Assembly: GCA_003516285.1 (NCBI GenBank)
Contig: DPCK01000028.1
Span: 19,792-37,633, forward strand
Source of the DNA: Lutibacter sp.
Lineage (GTDB): Bacteria; Bacteroidota; Bacteroidia; Flavobacteriales; Flavobacteriaceae
Direction: 5' to 3'
DNA: 17,842 nt
The notes under the pieces are model-generated. The model searched no databases, was not told where the DNA came from, and saw nothing but the letters and a program-made list of their open reading frames with translations. Of the stretch, positions 1 through 5,820 are shown one piece after another. Numbering within the stretch: position 1 is the first letter of the stretch; each line of letters opens with the position of its first letter. Both the position numbers and the translations under genes were made by a program.

Positions 1-177
1 ATAATTGGGTTTAACTAATTTAGCGGGATATTAATTTATTTTTTTTATATTGATTGGATTATTTGATTCAAATAATTGGCTGGAATTCTTAAAATTATAC
101 GTTTAACTGGTTAATTTTAAGCAACAAACGAAAGTAATAAAATAAAAATTGGAAATAATTTTTAGATTTAAATAAAT

Positions 178-906
178 ATGGTAAAAGATATAAAATTGGC
201 CGTTTTGATTGATGGAGACAACATTCCTTCCAAATATATTAAGGAAATGATGGAGGAAATTGCCAAATATGGCACGCCAACCATCAAAAGAATTTATGGC
301 GACTGGACCAAGCCGCAACTGGGCAAATGGAAGACCATTTTGCTTGAAAATGCGATCACGCCCATACAGCAATACGGTTACACTACCGGGAAAAATGCGA
401 CAGATTCGGCGATGATTATTGATGCGATGGATATTTTATACTCTAAAAATGTGAACGGTTTTTGTTTGGTTTCATCGGACAGTGATTTTACGCGATTGGC
501 GACCAGACTGAGAGAATCGGGGATGCAGGTTTACGGAATTGGGGAAAAGAAAACACCCGATCCTTTTATTGTGGCCTGTGACAAGTTTATTTATCTGGAG
601 ATTTTAGAACCTTATAGCGAGACAAAAGACGAAAAAGGGAAATCGAAGAAGCCAATTTTCGAAAAAATAACGCCAAAAGTCATTAAGTTCCTGAAACAAT
701 CTGTTTCTGACGCGGCAGATGAAGACGGTTGGGCATTTTTAGGGGATGTTGGTTCACTCATTCTGAAAAAACAACCCAATTTCGATTCCAGGAACTTCGG
801 ATTTGAGAAATTAACGCCTTTATTTAAATCGCTTAACCAGTTTGAAATCGACCAGCGCGTGCAAAGCGGCGGGCGGTTTAAATTGATTTATGTTCGGAAT
901 AAATAG
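178..906 (+). CDS. NYN domain protein with C-terminal LOTUS/OST-HTH-like region (LabA/DUF88 family)
   Basis: Putative metal-dependent RNase of the PIN-like NYN family, 242 residues. The NYN domain covers about residues 5-145. It opens with the strand LAVLIDGDN (acidic D12, D14), continues with ATDSAMIIDAMD (D76, D82) and has the SSDSDF motif (D101, D103); these acidic residues form the family's metal site. A charged linker (about 146-163) leads to a small helical region (about 165-240) with WAFLGDVGSLI and FGFEKLTPLFKS, which resembles the OST-HTH/LOTUS RNA-binding domain often fused to NYN. The ATG follows an A/T-rich leader without a clear Shine-Dalgarno. The next gene begins 62 bp downstream and appears unrelated. 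The catalytic inference comes from the family; the RNA target is unknown. Confidence 0.9.
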   Translation: MVKDIKLAVLIDGDNIPSKYIKEMMEEIAKYGTPTIKRIYGDWTKPQLGKWKTILLENAITPIQQYGYTTGKNATDSAMIIDAMDILYSKNVNGFCLVSSDSDFTRLATRLRESGMQVYGIGEKKTPDPFIVACDKFIYLEILEPYSETKDEKGKSKKPIFEKITPKVIKFLKQSVSDAADEDGWAFLGDVGSLILKKQPNFDSRNFGFEKLTPLFKSLNQFEIDQRVQSGGRFKLIYVRNK

Positions 907-968
907 ATTTGGGATTGGCGTATTTAGAACTTAGATAAAATCTAAAATTAGGGGAGAAATTTAATAAT

Positions 969-1316
969 ATGGCACTAGAATTTGAAAACGAGATAGAGAT
1001 TATTGAAGTAATGGAAGGTTACTTGATCAATGCGCGTCCACCGGAAGAAATAAGAAATCAATTAGACATTGGTTATAAAATTGAAGGCCAAAGCATAATT
1101 GTTTTTGAAATTCGCCCATTTTATCAAGATCCAAACAGAAAAATTGAATGTAAAATTGCAAAAACAACATTTGTAAAGAAAGAAAATAGTTGGAAAATTT
1201 TTTGGATTAGGGCTGATATGAAATGGTATAGTTACCAACCAAATCCCAAAGTAAACAGTCTAAGAGAATTTATAAAAGTCGTTGAAGAAGATAAACTTGG
1301 CTGTTTTTGGGGTTAA
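969..1316 (+). CDS. DUF3024 family protein
   Basis: Small soluble protein of 115 residues, unknown function. There is no signal peptide or membrane segment. The central WKIFWIRADMKWYSYQP (about residues 74-90), with its tryptophans and the R-A-D-x-K-W core, matches my memory of DUF3024, and the length fits. The preceding DIGYKIEGQSIIVFEIRPF looks like beta strands. It is convergent with xerD. The 47-bp gap holds an A/T-only imperfect hairpin (ATAAAAAG at 1332-1339, CTTTTTAT at 1360-1367) that could weakly terminate both genes. The family call is moderately sure; no function is proposed. Confidence 0.75.
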   Translation: MALEFENEIEIIEVMEGYLINARPPEEIRNQLDIGYKIEGQSIIVFEIRPFYQDPNRKIECKIAKTTFVKKENSWKIFWIRADMKWYSYQPNPKVNSLREFIKVVEEDKLGCFWG

Positions 1317-1363
1317 ACTATCACAATTATTATAAAAAGACTTAAAAAAAATTTCAAAACTTT

Positions 1364-2260
1364 TTATTTTCTCGGATGAAAGGTATTGATCACTTGCTTT
1401 AAAAAGCTTTTGTCCAAATGCATATAAATTTCAGTGGTGGTGATGCTTTCGTGTCCCAGCATTTGCTGTATGGCCCGTAAATCGGCACCGCGTTCCAGCA
1501 AATGTGTGGCAAAGGAATGGCGAAAAGTGTGCGGACTTATTTTCTTTTTGATGCCGGCTTTGATTGCCAGGTTTTTGATGATGGTAAAAATCATCACCCG
1601 TGTTAATTTTCTTCCTCTTCTGTTTAAAAAAACCGTGTCTTCAAATCCTTTTTGGACATCTATATGTGTTCTTATCGAATTCAGGTAAAACGAAATATAC
1701 TTTTCAGTTTGGGAATTGATGGGCACAAAACGCTGTTTATTTCCTTTTCCAATCACCCGAATAAAATCTTCCTCAAAAAATAAATCGGAAATCTTTAGAT
1801 TCGTCAATTCGGAAACACGCAAGCCGCAACTGTATAAAGTTTCCAGGATTGTTCTGTTTCGTTCACCTTGCGGCTCGCTTAAATCGATGCTGCCAATGAG
1901 CAAATCAATTTCTTTCAGCGCCAAAGTATCCGGCAGCTTTCGGCCAATTTTGGGCGTTTCTATGAGTTCGGTCGGATTGTCTTTTCGGTATTCTTCAAAA
2001 ATCAAATAGTTGAAAAAATTTCGAATGCCAGAAATTAATCGCGCCTGTGATCGGGGATTGATCAGTTTTGAGGTTTCATAAATAAATTGCTTAAAATCCA
2101 CCTGATTGATCGAAATGGGCGAAATAACCATTTCATTTTCCTCCAGATACAGCATCAGCTTTTTCACATCGCGCGAATAACTGTCGATGGTATTTTGCGA
2201 CAGGCCTTTTTCAATTTTTAAATAAAACTGATAATCGTGCAAAGCATCGTTCCATTTCAT
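1364..2260 (-). CDS. xerD: Site-specific tyrosine recombinase XerD
   Basis: Chromosome-dimer resolution recombinase acting at dif with its partner XerC, 298 residues, the usual XerD length. The N-terminal SAM-like core-binding domain (about 1-100) is followed by the catalytic domain with all expected residues: R148 in CGLRVSEL, K172 in GKGNKQR, H244 and R247 in HTFRHSFATHLLERGAD, H270 in MLGHESITTTEIYMH and the nucleophile Y279. The HTFRHSFATHLLERGADLR signature favours Xer housekeeping proteins over integrases, and no phage or transposon genes are nearby. XerD rather than XerC is inferred from length and N-terminus. The start ATGAAATGG overlaps the stop of a 36-codon ORF in the upstream repeat through ATGA, so translational coupling is possible. 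Confidence 0.93.
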   Translation of the reverse strand: MKWNDALHDYQFYLKIEKGLSQNTIDSYSRDVKKLMLYLEENEMVISPISINQVDFKQFIYETSKLINPRSQARLISGIRNFFNYLIFEEYRKDNPTELIETPKIGRKLPDTLALKEIDLLIGSIDLSEPQGERNRTILETLYSCGLRVSELTNLKISDLFFEEDFIRVIGKGNKQRFVPINSQTEKYISFYLNSIRTHIDVQKGFEDTVFLNRRGRKLTRVMIFTIIKNLAIKAGIKKKISPHTFRHSFATHLLERGADLRAIQQMLGHESITTTEIYMHLDKSFLKQVINTFHPRK

Positions 2261-2367
2261 CTGTTTAATTTCTGTTTTTTTATTGGTACAGCTGCAGCTT
2301 GCCCGCCTGCCGGCGGGTCGCCATTAACCATTTTATTATGTTTCGAAATTTGGAATGCTCGTTTCAT
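2257..2367 (-). CDS. Short ORF (36 aa) inside start-codon-abutting repeat, overlapping xerD start
   Basis: This ORF occupies the xerD-proximal repeat unit. It starts MKRAFQISKHNK, has a middle PPAGGQAAAV encoded by a GC-rich palindromic insertion, and ends KKQKLNR. Its TGA overlaps the xerD ATG in the arrangement ATGA. There is no signal peptide or recognisable domain, and the peptide is basic. It may be a real leader peptide coupled to xerD or a chance open frame in a repeat; only one other of the five units is open. Confidence 0.3.
   Translation of the reverse strand: MKRAFQISKHNKMVNGDPPAGGQAAAVPIKKQKLNR
2261..2367 (-). repeat. MKRA repeat unit 2, abutting the xerD start codon
   Basis: 107-bp unit on the minus strand, starting ATGAAACGAGCATTCCAAAT and ending TTAAACAG immediately before the xerD ATGAAA. 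It contains a GC-rich insertion with the near-palindrome CCCGCCTGCCGGCGGG (about 2302-2317), which the units at 5821 and 5909 lack and the aroQ unit shares in variant form. Confidence 0.85.
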
Positions 2368-2462
2368 TCGTTTTTATTTTAAATTTTATTTTTTATTGGC
2401 AACAGATGTTGTAACCTATTAATCATTCCTTTAAGGTTCAAAATTTGTGATGCTCGTTTCAT
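2368..2462 (-). repeat. MKRA repeat unit 1 (distal to xerD)
   Basis: 95-bp unit on the minus strand, starting ATGAAACGAGCATCACAAAT and ending in an A/T-rich tail just before the ATG of the next unit. It is head-to-tail with unit 2. It shares its beginning, the GGAATGATTAAT core and the CCAATAAAAAATAAAATTTA tail with the units at 5821 and 5909. Confidence 0.85.
2379..2462 (-). CDS. Short ORF (27 aa) inside the distal repeat unit upstream of xerD
   Basis: The most intact version of the repeat-encoded peptide. It begins MKRASQILN, continues through GMINRLQ and ends LLPIKNKI before TAA. The same residues (QIL, MIN, LLPLKNKI) appear in the matching frame of the unit at 5821 after its codon-5 stop, so the frame is either ancestral coding sequence or simply conserved DNA. 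No known domain is recognised, and there is no evidence that it is translated. Confidence 0.3.
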   Translation of the reverse strand: MKRASQILNLKGMINRLQHLLPIKNKI

Positions 2463-2619
2463 CTTGTAAATGTAATCATAAATGATTTGGGTTGTTATCA
2501 TAAATTAGGCACGGTAGTTGTAAACTCCCTTGACTGATATTAAAATAAAAGTATCAAAACCTTGTAATTGCTGGAAATGCAATGCATTTGTTTATTATTA
2601 ATTTTAAATTATTTAAATT
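2463..2619 (+). promoter_or_regulatory. Probable promoter region of the 2620 barrel gene, with a 15-bp palindrome
   Basis: A TTG at 2562-2564 lies 18 bp before TGCATTTG (2583-2590), one mismatch from the Bacteroidota -7 consensus TAnnTTTG, within the TTG-N17-23 spacing known for Flavobacterium. The exact palindrome AAATGCAATGCATTT (2575-2589) covers this -7 element and could be an operator. An alternative TTGAC at 2530-2534 has no good partner. Nothing else is recognisable between the repeats and the gene. Confidence 0.35.
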
Positions 2620-3177
2620 ATGAAAAAAATCGTTTTTGTTGCAGCAATTGCAATATTTTCTTTAGTGAGTGTAAATGCTCAAACTTCTTTTGGTGCAAAA
2701 GGTGGTGTAAATTCTGCTACTTTAATTGGAGACATTGAAGGCAATAAATCTTTAATTGGTTTCAATGCGGGACTTTTTGCCGAAATTGCGGTGGCCGACT
2801 CTTTTTACATTCAACCAGAATTGATTTATTCAACCCAGGGAACCGATGATTATCAGCAGTTACTTTCAACAACTAAATTAAATCTAGATTACATCAATTT
2901 ACCAATTATGTTTAAGTATGATGTTGCAAACAGATTTTATTTGGAAGCCGGACCTCAAGTAGGATTTTTAGTGTCTGCAAAAAGAGATGATGTAGACGTT
3001 AAAGACCTCTTTGAAAAAACAGATTTTGGCGCTAATTTTGGGTTGTCTTACGGATTCACCGAAAATGTATTTGCCCAAGCACGATACAATATCGGTTTGT
3101 CGGATATTTACAAAAATGAAGGGACTGATAAAGTTTCCAATGCAGTATTGTCATTTTCTTTAGGATATAAATTTTAA
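2620..3177 (+). CDS. Outer-membrane beta-barrel protein (PorT-like/OMP_b-brl family)
   Basis: Small secreted barrel of 185 residues. Residues 1-20 form a Sec signal peptide (basic MKK, hydrophobic core, cleavage likely after VNA, leaving Q21). The mature part is a succession of alternating-residue strands typical of an 8-stranded barrel: FGAKGGVNSA, LIGFNAGLFAEIAV, FYIQPELIYSTQG, LDYINLPIMFKYDV, FYLEAGPQVGFLVS, DFGANFGLSYGFT, VFAQARYNIGLSD and AVLSFSLGYKF, ending in the terminal phenylalanine common in outer-membrane proteins. It is monocistronic, with its own upstream region and a strong hairpin terminator 17 bp after the stop. No specific ligand or partner can be inferred. Confidence 0.88.
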   Translation: MKKIVFVAAIAIFSLVSVNAQTSFGAKGGVNSATLIGDIEGNKSLIGFNAGLFAEIAVADSFYIQPELIYSTQGTDDYQQLLSTTKLNLDYINLPIMFKYDVANRFYLEAGPQVGFLVSAKRDDVDVKDLFEKTDFGANFGLSYGFTENVFAQARYNIGLSDIYKNEGTDKVSNAVLSFSLGYKF

Positions 3178-3193
3178 TACTTGATACTGAATT

Positions 3194-3226
3194 AAAAACG
3201 GAAGCCTACACTTCCGTTTTTTTTTG
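3194..3226 (+). terminator. Intrinsic terminator of the 2620 barrel gene
   Basis: An 11-bp stem AAAAACGGAAG / CTTCCGTTTTT (3194-3204 and 3211-3221) closes a 6-nt loop and runs into an uninterrupted T tract. Because of the A-rich upstream arm it could also work on the opposite strand. Confidence 0.85.
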
Positions 3227-3252
3227 TTAAAATTTTACAATACTTTTATGGT

Positions 3253-3366
3253 ATGAAACGAGCCATAACAAATTTTGATACACAGCAGAATGATTAACGG
3301 CGAACAGCCGGCAGGCAGGCAAGCTGCAGCTGTAACAATAAAAAATAGATAAGAAACAAGAAACAG
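3253..3366 (+). repeat. MKRA repeat unit 3, abutting the aroQ start codon
   Basis: 114-bp unit starting ATGAAACGAGCCATAACAAA and ending GAAACAG directly before the aroQ ATGAAA. One extra C after ATGAAACGAGC shifts its frame, so its own ATG gives only 14 codons (3253-3297). It carries the GC-rich insert GCCGGCAGGCAGGCAAGC (3307-3324). The unit lies between the upstream terminator and aroQ, so any aroQ promoter must be in or beside it. Confidence 0.85.
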
Positions 3367-3780
3367 ATGAAAATTTTAATCCTAAACGGCCCAAATTTAA
3401 ACCTGCTTGGCAGACGTGAACCTTTAATTTACGGAAATATAACCTTCGATCAATTTTTTGAAAGTTTGAAAAAAAAATATGCGGATGTGGAATTGCACTA
3501 TTTCCAAAGCAATGTAGAAGGCGAAATCATCAATAAATTGCACGAAGTTGGTTTTGGTTTCGACGGCATTATTTTAAATGCAGGCGCTTATACGCACACT
3601 TCCATTGCCATTGGCGATGCCATAAAAGGCATTGAAACTCCGGTAATTGAAGTCCATATCTCCAATGTTTATGCGCGTGAGGAATTTCGCCACGTTTCCT
3701 ATATAGCGCCCAATGCAAAAGGAGTTATAGCCGGTTTCGGACTCCAAAGTTACGAGTTGGCCTTAGAAAGTTTTATCTAA
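3367..3780 (+). CDS. aroQ: Type II 3-dehydroquinate dehydratase
   Basis: Cytosolic enzyme of the shikimate pathway that dehydrates 3-dehydroquinate to 3-dehydroshikimate, normally as a dodecamer. At 137 residues it is slightly short but within the family range. Motifs are complete: ILNGPNLNLLGRREP at the N-terminus with R17, the catalytic tyrosine in IYG (Y22), ILNAGAYTHTSIA (about 69-81), EVHISN with the catalytic histidine H97, and FRHVSYIA with R108. The start ATGAAAATT is supported by the canonical MKILILNGPN beginning. It stands alone between a repeat unit and a long intergenic region. Divergent xerD-aroQ neighbourhoods are, as I recall, frequent in flavobacteria; here a barrel gene lies between them. 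Confidence 0.96.
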   Translation: MKILILNGPNLNLLGRREPLIYGNITFDQFFESLKKKYADVELHYFQSNVEGEIINKLHEVGFGFDGIILNAGAYTHTSIAIGDAIKGIETPVIEVHISNVYAREEFRHVSYIAPNAKGVIAGFGLQSYELALESFI

Positions 3781-4067
3781 AATTTGGGCCTGCCTGCCTT
3801 TTTGGTAGGCGTTACCCTATTGTTGAACGAATAATTAAAAATTGATAATTGATAATTAAAATGTCCAGCCGCAATATTCCAAAGCGTTTTAAATTACTTT
3901 ATTTTTAGCGTTCTTTGCGTATTTTCCTTGCGTCTTTGCGGTTAAAAAAACAATTATTTTTAGGGTTAGCTCACACTCTTTACAATTGACAATTAAAATA
4001 AATAATTTCAAATAGTTAACTCATAATAACCAAAGCCGATTAAAACGTATAATATTTCTGGCAGAAG
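3781..4067. other. Intergenic region with several short dispersed-type repeats
   Basis: No gene is visible in the 350 bp between aroQ and the sigma gene. In order it holds: a hairpin of GCCTGCCTTTTTGGTAGGC type (3788-3811 area; seven pairs including one G-U) without a T-run; the direct repeat TTGATAATTGATAATT (3842-3857); the CTTTGCG element, listed separately; and a long hairpin that overlaps the sigma promoter, listed separately. These are intergenic debris of types common in Bacteroidota. Confidence 0.6.
3907..3947. repeat. CTTTGCG-type dispersed intergenic repeat
   Basis: AGCGTTCTTTGCG, then CCTTGCGTCTTTGCGGTTAA. The unit CTTTGCG recurs at about 10-20 bp intervals. I recall very similar sequences scattered between genes in many flavobacterial genomes. 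Function is unknown; the call rests on memory and the internal repetition. Confidence 0.5.
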
Positions 4068-4089
4068 TTTTAAACTTTTCGGCTTTTTA
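4032..4089 (+). terminator. Large hairpin with T-run, overlapping the sigma-gene promoter
   Basis: AAAGCCGATTAAAAC (4032-4046) pairs with GTTTTAA (4067-4073) and, after a 5-nt bulge, TCGGCTTT (4079-4086), followed by more T residues. It could terminate transcripts from upstream. The -35 element and spacer of the ECF-type promoter lie inside its right arm, so read-through transcription and promoter use may interfere. Confidence 0.4.
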
Positions 4090-4098
4090 TAGGTCTAA
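4068..4098 (+). promoter_or_regulatory. ECF-type promoter P1 of the sigma-factor gene
   Basis: TTTTAAACT (4068-4076), 15 bp, then GGTCTAA (4092-4098). It has the layout of ECF promoters (AAC-containing -35, GTCTAA-like -10). The same motif with the same 15-bp spacing occurs at 4667 and 5191. Predicted transcription start near 4105, about 26 nt before the TTG start of the sigma gene. It suggests autoregulation. Confidence 0.65.
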
Positions 4099-4130
4099 CA
4101 ACATTATAAAGCGATTAATCCAAAGATATT

Positions 4131-4697
4131 TTGACCGGTGAAGGCGAATTCATAAAAAATTTATTGAGCAATAAAGAGCGTGATAAAGCCTTTAAGAAAT
4201 TATTGGATCTTTATCAGGAACGCTTGTATTGGCATATCAGAAAGCTGGTGATTACGCACGAAAACGCTGATGATGTGCTTCAAAACACTTTTTTAAGAAT
4301 TTATAAAAGCCTTCCAAATTTTCAGCAAAAAAGCACGCTGCATACCTGGATGTACCGCATAGCCTACAATGAATCGCTGCGGTTTTTAGAAGAAGCTAAA
4401 AAAAAGAACCATTCCTCACTGGATGATGTCAGCCATAAATATTTAAATAATTTAGTGGATGATGCATTTTTTGAAGGCGATGAAATTCAATTAAAACTGC
4501 AGCGAATTTTATCAGAATTGCCCGAAAGAGAACGGCAAATATTTCAAATGAAGTATTATGACGATCTAAAATTTCGTGAAATGGAAGAGATTCTAGGAAT
4601 AAAAGAAGGCACTTTAAAGTCTGCTTATTACAACACCGTCAAACATATTGAAAAAAATATGCTGGCTGTTGAACTATTTTCAAAAAACAAGGTCTAA
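4131..4697 (+). CDS. ECF-family RNA polymerase sigma factor
   Basis: Group 4 sigma factor of 188 residues, about the normal size. Sigma region 2 covers roughly 24-92, with LLDLYQERLYWHIRKLV, ADDVLQNTFLRIYKSL and the -10-recognition helix WMYRIAYNESLRFL. A variable linker with acidic residues follows (93-120). Sigma region 4 (about 122-176) has LSELPERERQIFQMKYY and the helix-turn-helix MEEILGIKEGTLKSAYYNTVKHI. The start is a TTG: an in-frame TAA lies only four codons upstream and there is no early ATG. The next gene starts 9 bp after the stop and encodes a single-pass membrane protein, the usual sigma/anti-sigma order. A matching promoter motif lies before this gene and before two neighbours. 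Confidence 0.93.
   Translation: MTGEGEFIKNLLSNKERDKAFKKLLDLYQERLYWHIRKLVITHENADDVLQNTFLRIYKSLPNFQQKSTLHTWMYRIAYNESLRFLEEAKKKNHSSLDDVSHKYLNNLVDDAFFEGDEIQLKLQRILSELPERERQIFQMKYYDDLKFREMEEILGIKEGTLKSAYYNTVKHIEKNMLAVELFSKNKV
4667..4697 (+). promoter_or_regulatory. ECF-type promoter P2 inside the 3' end of the sigma gene
   Basis: TGTTGAACT (4667-4675), 15 bp, then GGTCTAA (4691-4697), whose last three bases are the sigma gene's stop codon. Spacing is identical to P1 and P3. Predicted start near 4704, which would give the putative anti-sigma gene a promoter of its own. Because it sits in coding sequence, part of the match may be chance; the exact -10 and spacing argue against that. Confidence 0.5.
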
Positions 4698-4706
4698 CTA
4701 TAGGTT

Positions 4707-5174
4707 ATGAAGAAATTAAACAATCATATTATGGATTCAAAATCAAAAACAGACGAGCAAATTTCTTTTGACAGGAAAATGAAAGAAATGCATTCATCAG
4801 CATTGGGTCTTAAAACGCCTGAAAATTATTTTTCTGCATCTAAAATGGAAATATTGGAAAAGGTTTCAAACCAAAAAGAGAAAAGGTTTTACCTCTTTTC
4901 AAGAAAAAGAATTATTTGGGCTGCAGCGGCATCCATCGCCATAATTTTTGCAGTATCCGTTTTTAAGCCGAATGTGTTTCCGTCATTTAACAATGTTCCC
5001 GAAATTGTTTCAGATACCGTTGAACTCTTTCAAAACAACAATTTAGCGCAAGGAGAATTTAAGGAGGATGATATTTTAATAACTTCACTTTTTGTTCCGG
5101 ACAATGAAATTGATGAATTTGTGAATAATTATGTGTTAGAAGAATTGGTTTATGATGAAGTGATGCCTAATTAG
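4707..5174 (+). CDS. Single-pass membrane protein, probable anti-sigma factor
   Basis: 155 residues, without a domain I can name. The N-terminal cytosolic part (about 1-67) contains LKTPENYFSASKMEILEKV, like the short PxxYF motif found in Bacteroidota membrane proteins encoded after ECF sigma genes. One hydrophobic segment (about 69-87, IIWAAAASIAIIFAVSVF) follows basic RKR, giving an N-in topology with an acidic periplasmic tail (about 88-155). Anti-sigma function is inferred from position and topology; no zinc-binding HxxxCxxC motif is present. The start is uncertain: ATG 4707, or Met9 at 4731, which would leave about 27 nt of leader from promoter P2, similar to the sigma gene. The next gene starts 98 bp downstream with its own promoter motif. 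Confidence 0.8.
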   Translation: MKKLNNHIMDSKSKTDEQISFDRKMKEMHSSALGLKTPENYFSASKMEILEKVSNQKEKRFYLFSRKRIIWAAAASIAIIFAVSVFKPNVFPSFNNVPEIVSDTVELFQNNNLAQGEFKEDDILITSLFVPDNEIDEFVNNYVLEELVYDEVMPN

Positions 5175-5190
5175 CGTTGGTTTTTCAACA

Positions 5191-5221
5191 TTTTAAACTA
5201 TTTTGAAATGGTTGGGTCTAA
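5191..5221 (+). promoter_or_regulatory. ECF-type promoter P3 of the Spy-like gene
   Basis: TTTTAAACT (5191-5199), 15 bp, then GGTCTAA (5215-5221). The -35 nonamer and the -10 heptamer are identical to those of P1 and the spacing is the same, while the spacer sequence is different. Predicted start near 5228, about 45 nt before the ATG. Confidence 0.65.
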
Positions 5222-5272
5222 ACTTTAGAACGTTCATTAAAAAATATAAATATTAATTTAAAAATTAAAAAG

Positions 5273-5758
5273 ATGAAATCAATTAAAATAATCGCGTTGG
5301 CAGTATTTGTGTTGCTGGTTGGAATTTCAAGCGCAGAAGCGCAACAAAACCAAAACAGGGGCAAAAATATGAACAGAGCCGCTGTGGAAACAATGACATC
5401 TGAACAAAAACAGTTGATTCAGGAACAAAGAGACAGAATCAAAGAAAAAAGAGAATTGTTCAGAGCAAGTCTTACCGAATCTCAATTGGTTATTTTTGAC
5501 AACAATGATTTAACCCGCCAGGAACGTCACGATGCTTTAATGAAATCCCTGACTGAAACACAAAAAGCATTGATGCAAGAACACAGATTAAGTGTACAAG
5601 AAAGCAAACAAGCGTTTAGAAATTCGATGACTGCTGAACAACGCCAGCAAATTCGCAGCAGAATGCAAATGAACAGAGAAACACAAGGCAGCGGTGAAAT
5701 GAGAGAAACTGTTAGAGAGCAAAGAAGACAGCGAATGCACAATAATGGAGGCAATTAA
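5273..5758 (+). CDS. Secreted Spy/CpxP-like protein with 26-residue LTxxQ repeats
   Basis: Probable periplasmic stress protein of 161 residues. Residues 1-23 are a Sec signal peptide (MKSIKI, hydrophobic core, cleavage near SSAEA). The mature protein is charged and helix-prone. It is built on a 26-residue period: MTSEQ at 41, LTESQ at 67, LTETQ at 93 and MTAEQ at 119, with each of the first three blocks closing in FRAS, LMKS or FRNS. LTxxQ motifs are the hallmark of Spy/CpxP chaperone-like proteins, but Spy proteins usually carry two; four at exact spacing is unusual. The tail is rich in Arg, Gln and Met. The gene follows the sigma/anti-sigma pair, carries the same promoter motif and ends in a terminator. 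A role in sensing or buffering envelope stress is inference. Confidence 0.8.
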   Translation: MKSIKIIALAVFVLLVGISSAEAQQNQNRGKNMNRAAVETMTSEQKQLIQEQRDRIKEKRELFRASLTESQLVIFDNNDLTRQERHDALMKSLTETQKALMQEHRLSVQESKQAFRNSMTAEQRQQIRSRMQMNRETQGSGEMRETVREQRRQRMHNNGGN

Positions 5759-5776
5759 TTAATAAATAGTTGATCT

Positions 5777-5807
5777 AAAAGTGGTTGGGGAAACTCAGCC
5801 ACTTTTT
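5777..5807 (+). terminator. Intrinsic terminator after the Spy-like gene
   Basis: Stem AAAAGTGG (5777-5784) with CCACTTTT (5799-5806) around a 14-nt loop, followed by another T. It begins 18 bp after the stop codon and closes the sigma/anti-sigma/Spy-like unit. Confidence 0.7.
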
Positions 5808-5820
5808 AATTTATTTCAAA

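Noticed and set aside
1..177. Gene or RNA in the left edge
   Set aside because: A/T-rich sequence without a supported ORF or structured motif; the only ORF there runs antisense into the NYN gene.
1364..2260. Tyrosine recombinase as integrase of a mobile element
   Set aside because: Length and motifs fit housekeeping XerD, neighbours are core genes, and no att-like repeats, tRNA or phage genes flank it.
2237..2422. 61-codon plus-strand ORF over the xerD leader
   Set aside because: It is antisense to the xerD start and the MKRA repeat units; its sequence is explained by the repeats.
3786..3811. Hairpin after aroQ as its intrinsic terminator
   Set aside because: The stem GCCTGCC/GGTAGGC is followed by GTTACCC rather than a T-run; it fits better as a dispersed GCCTGCC palindrome.
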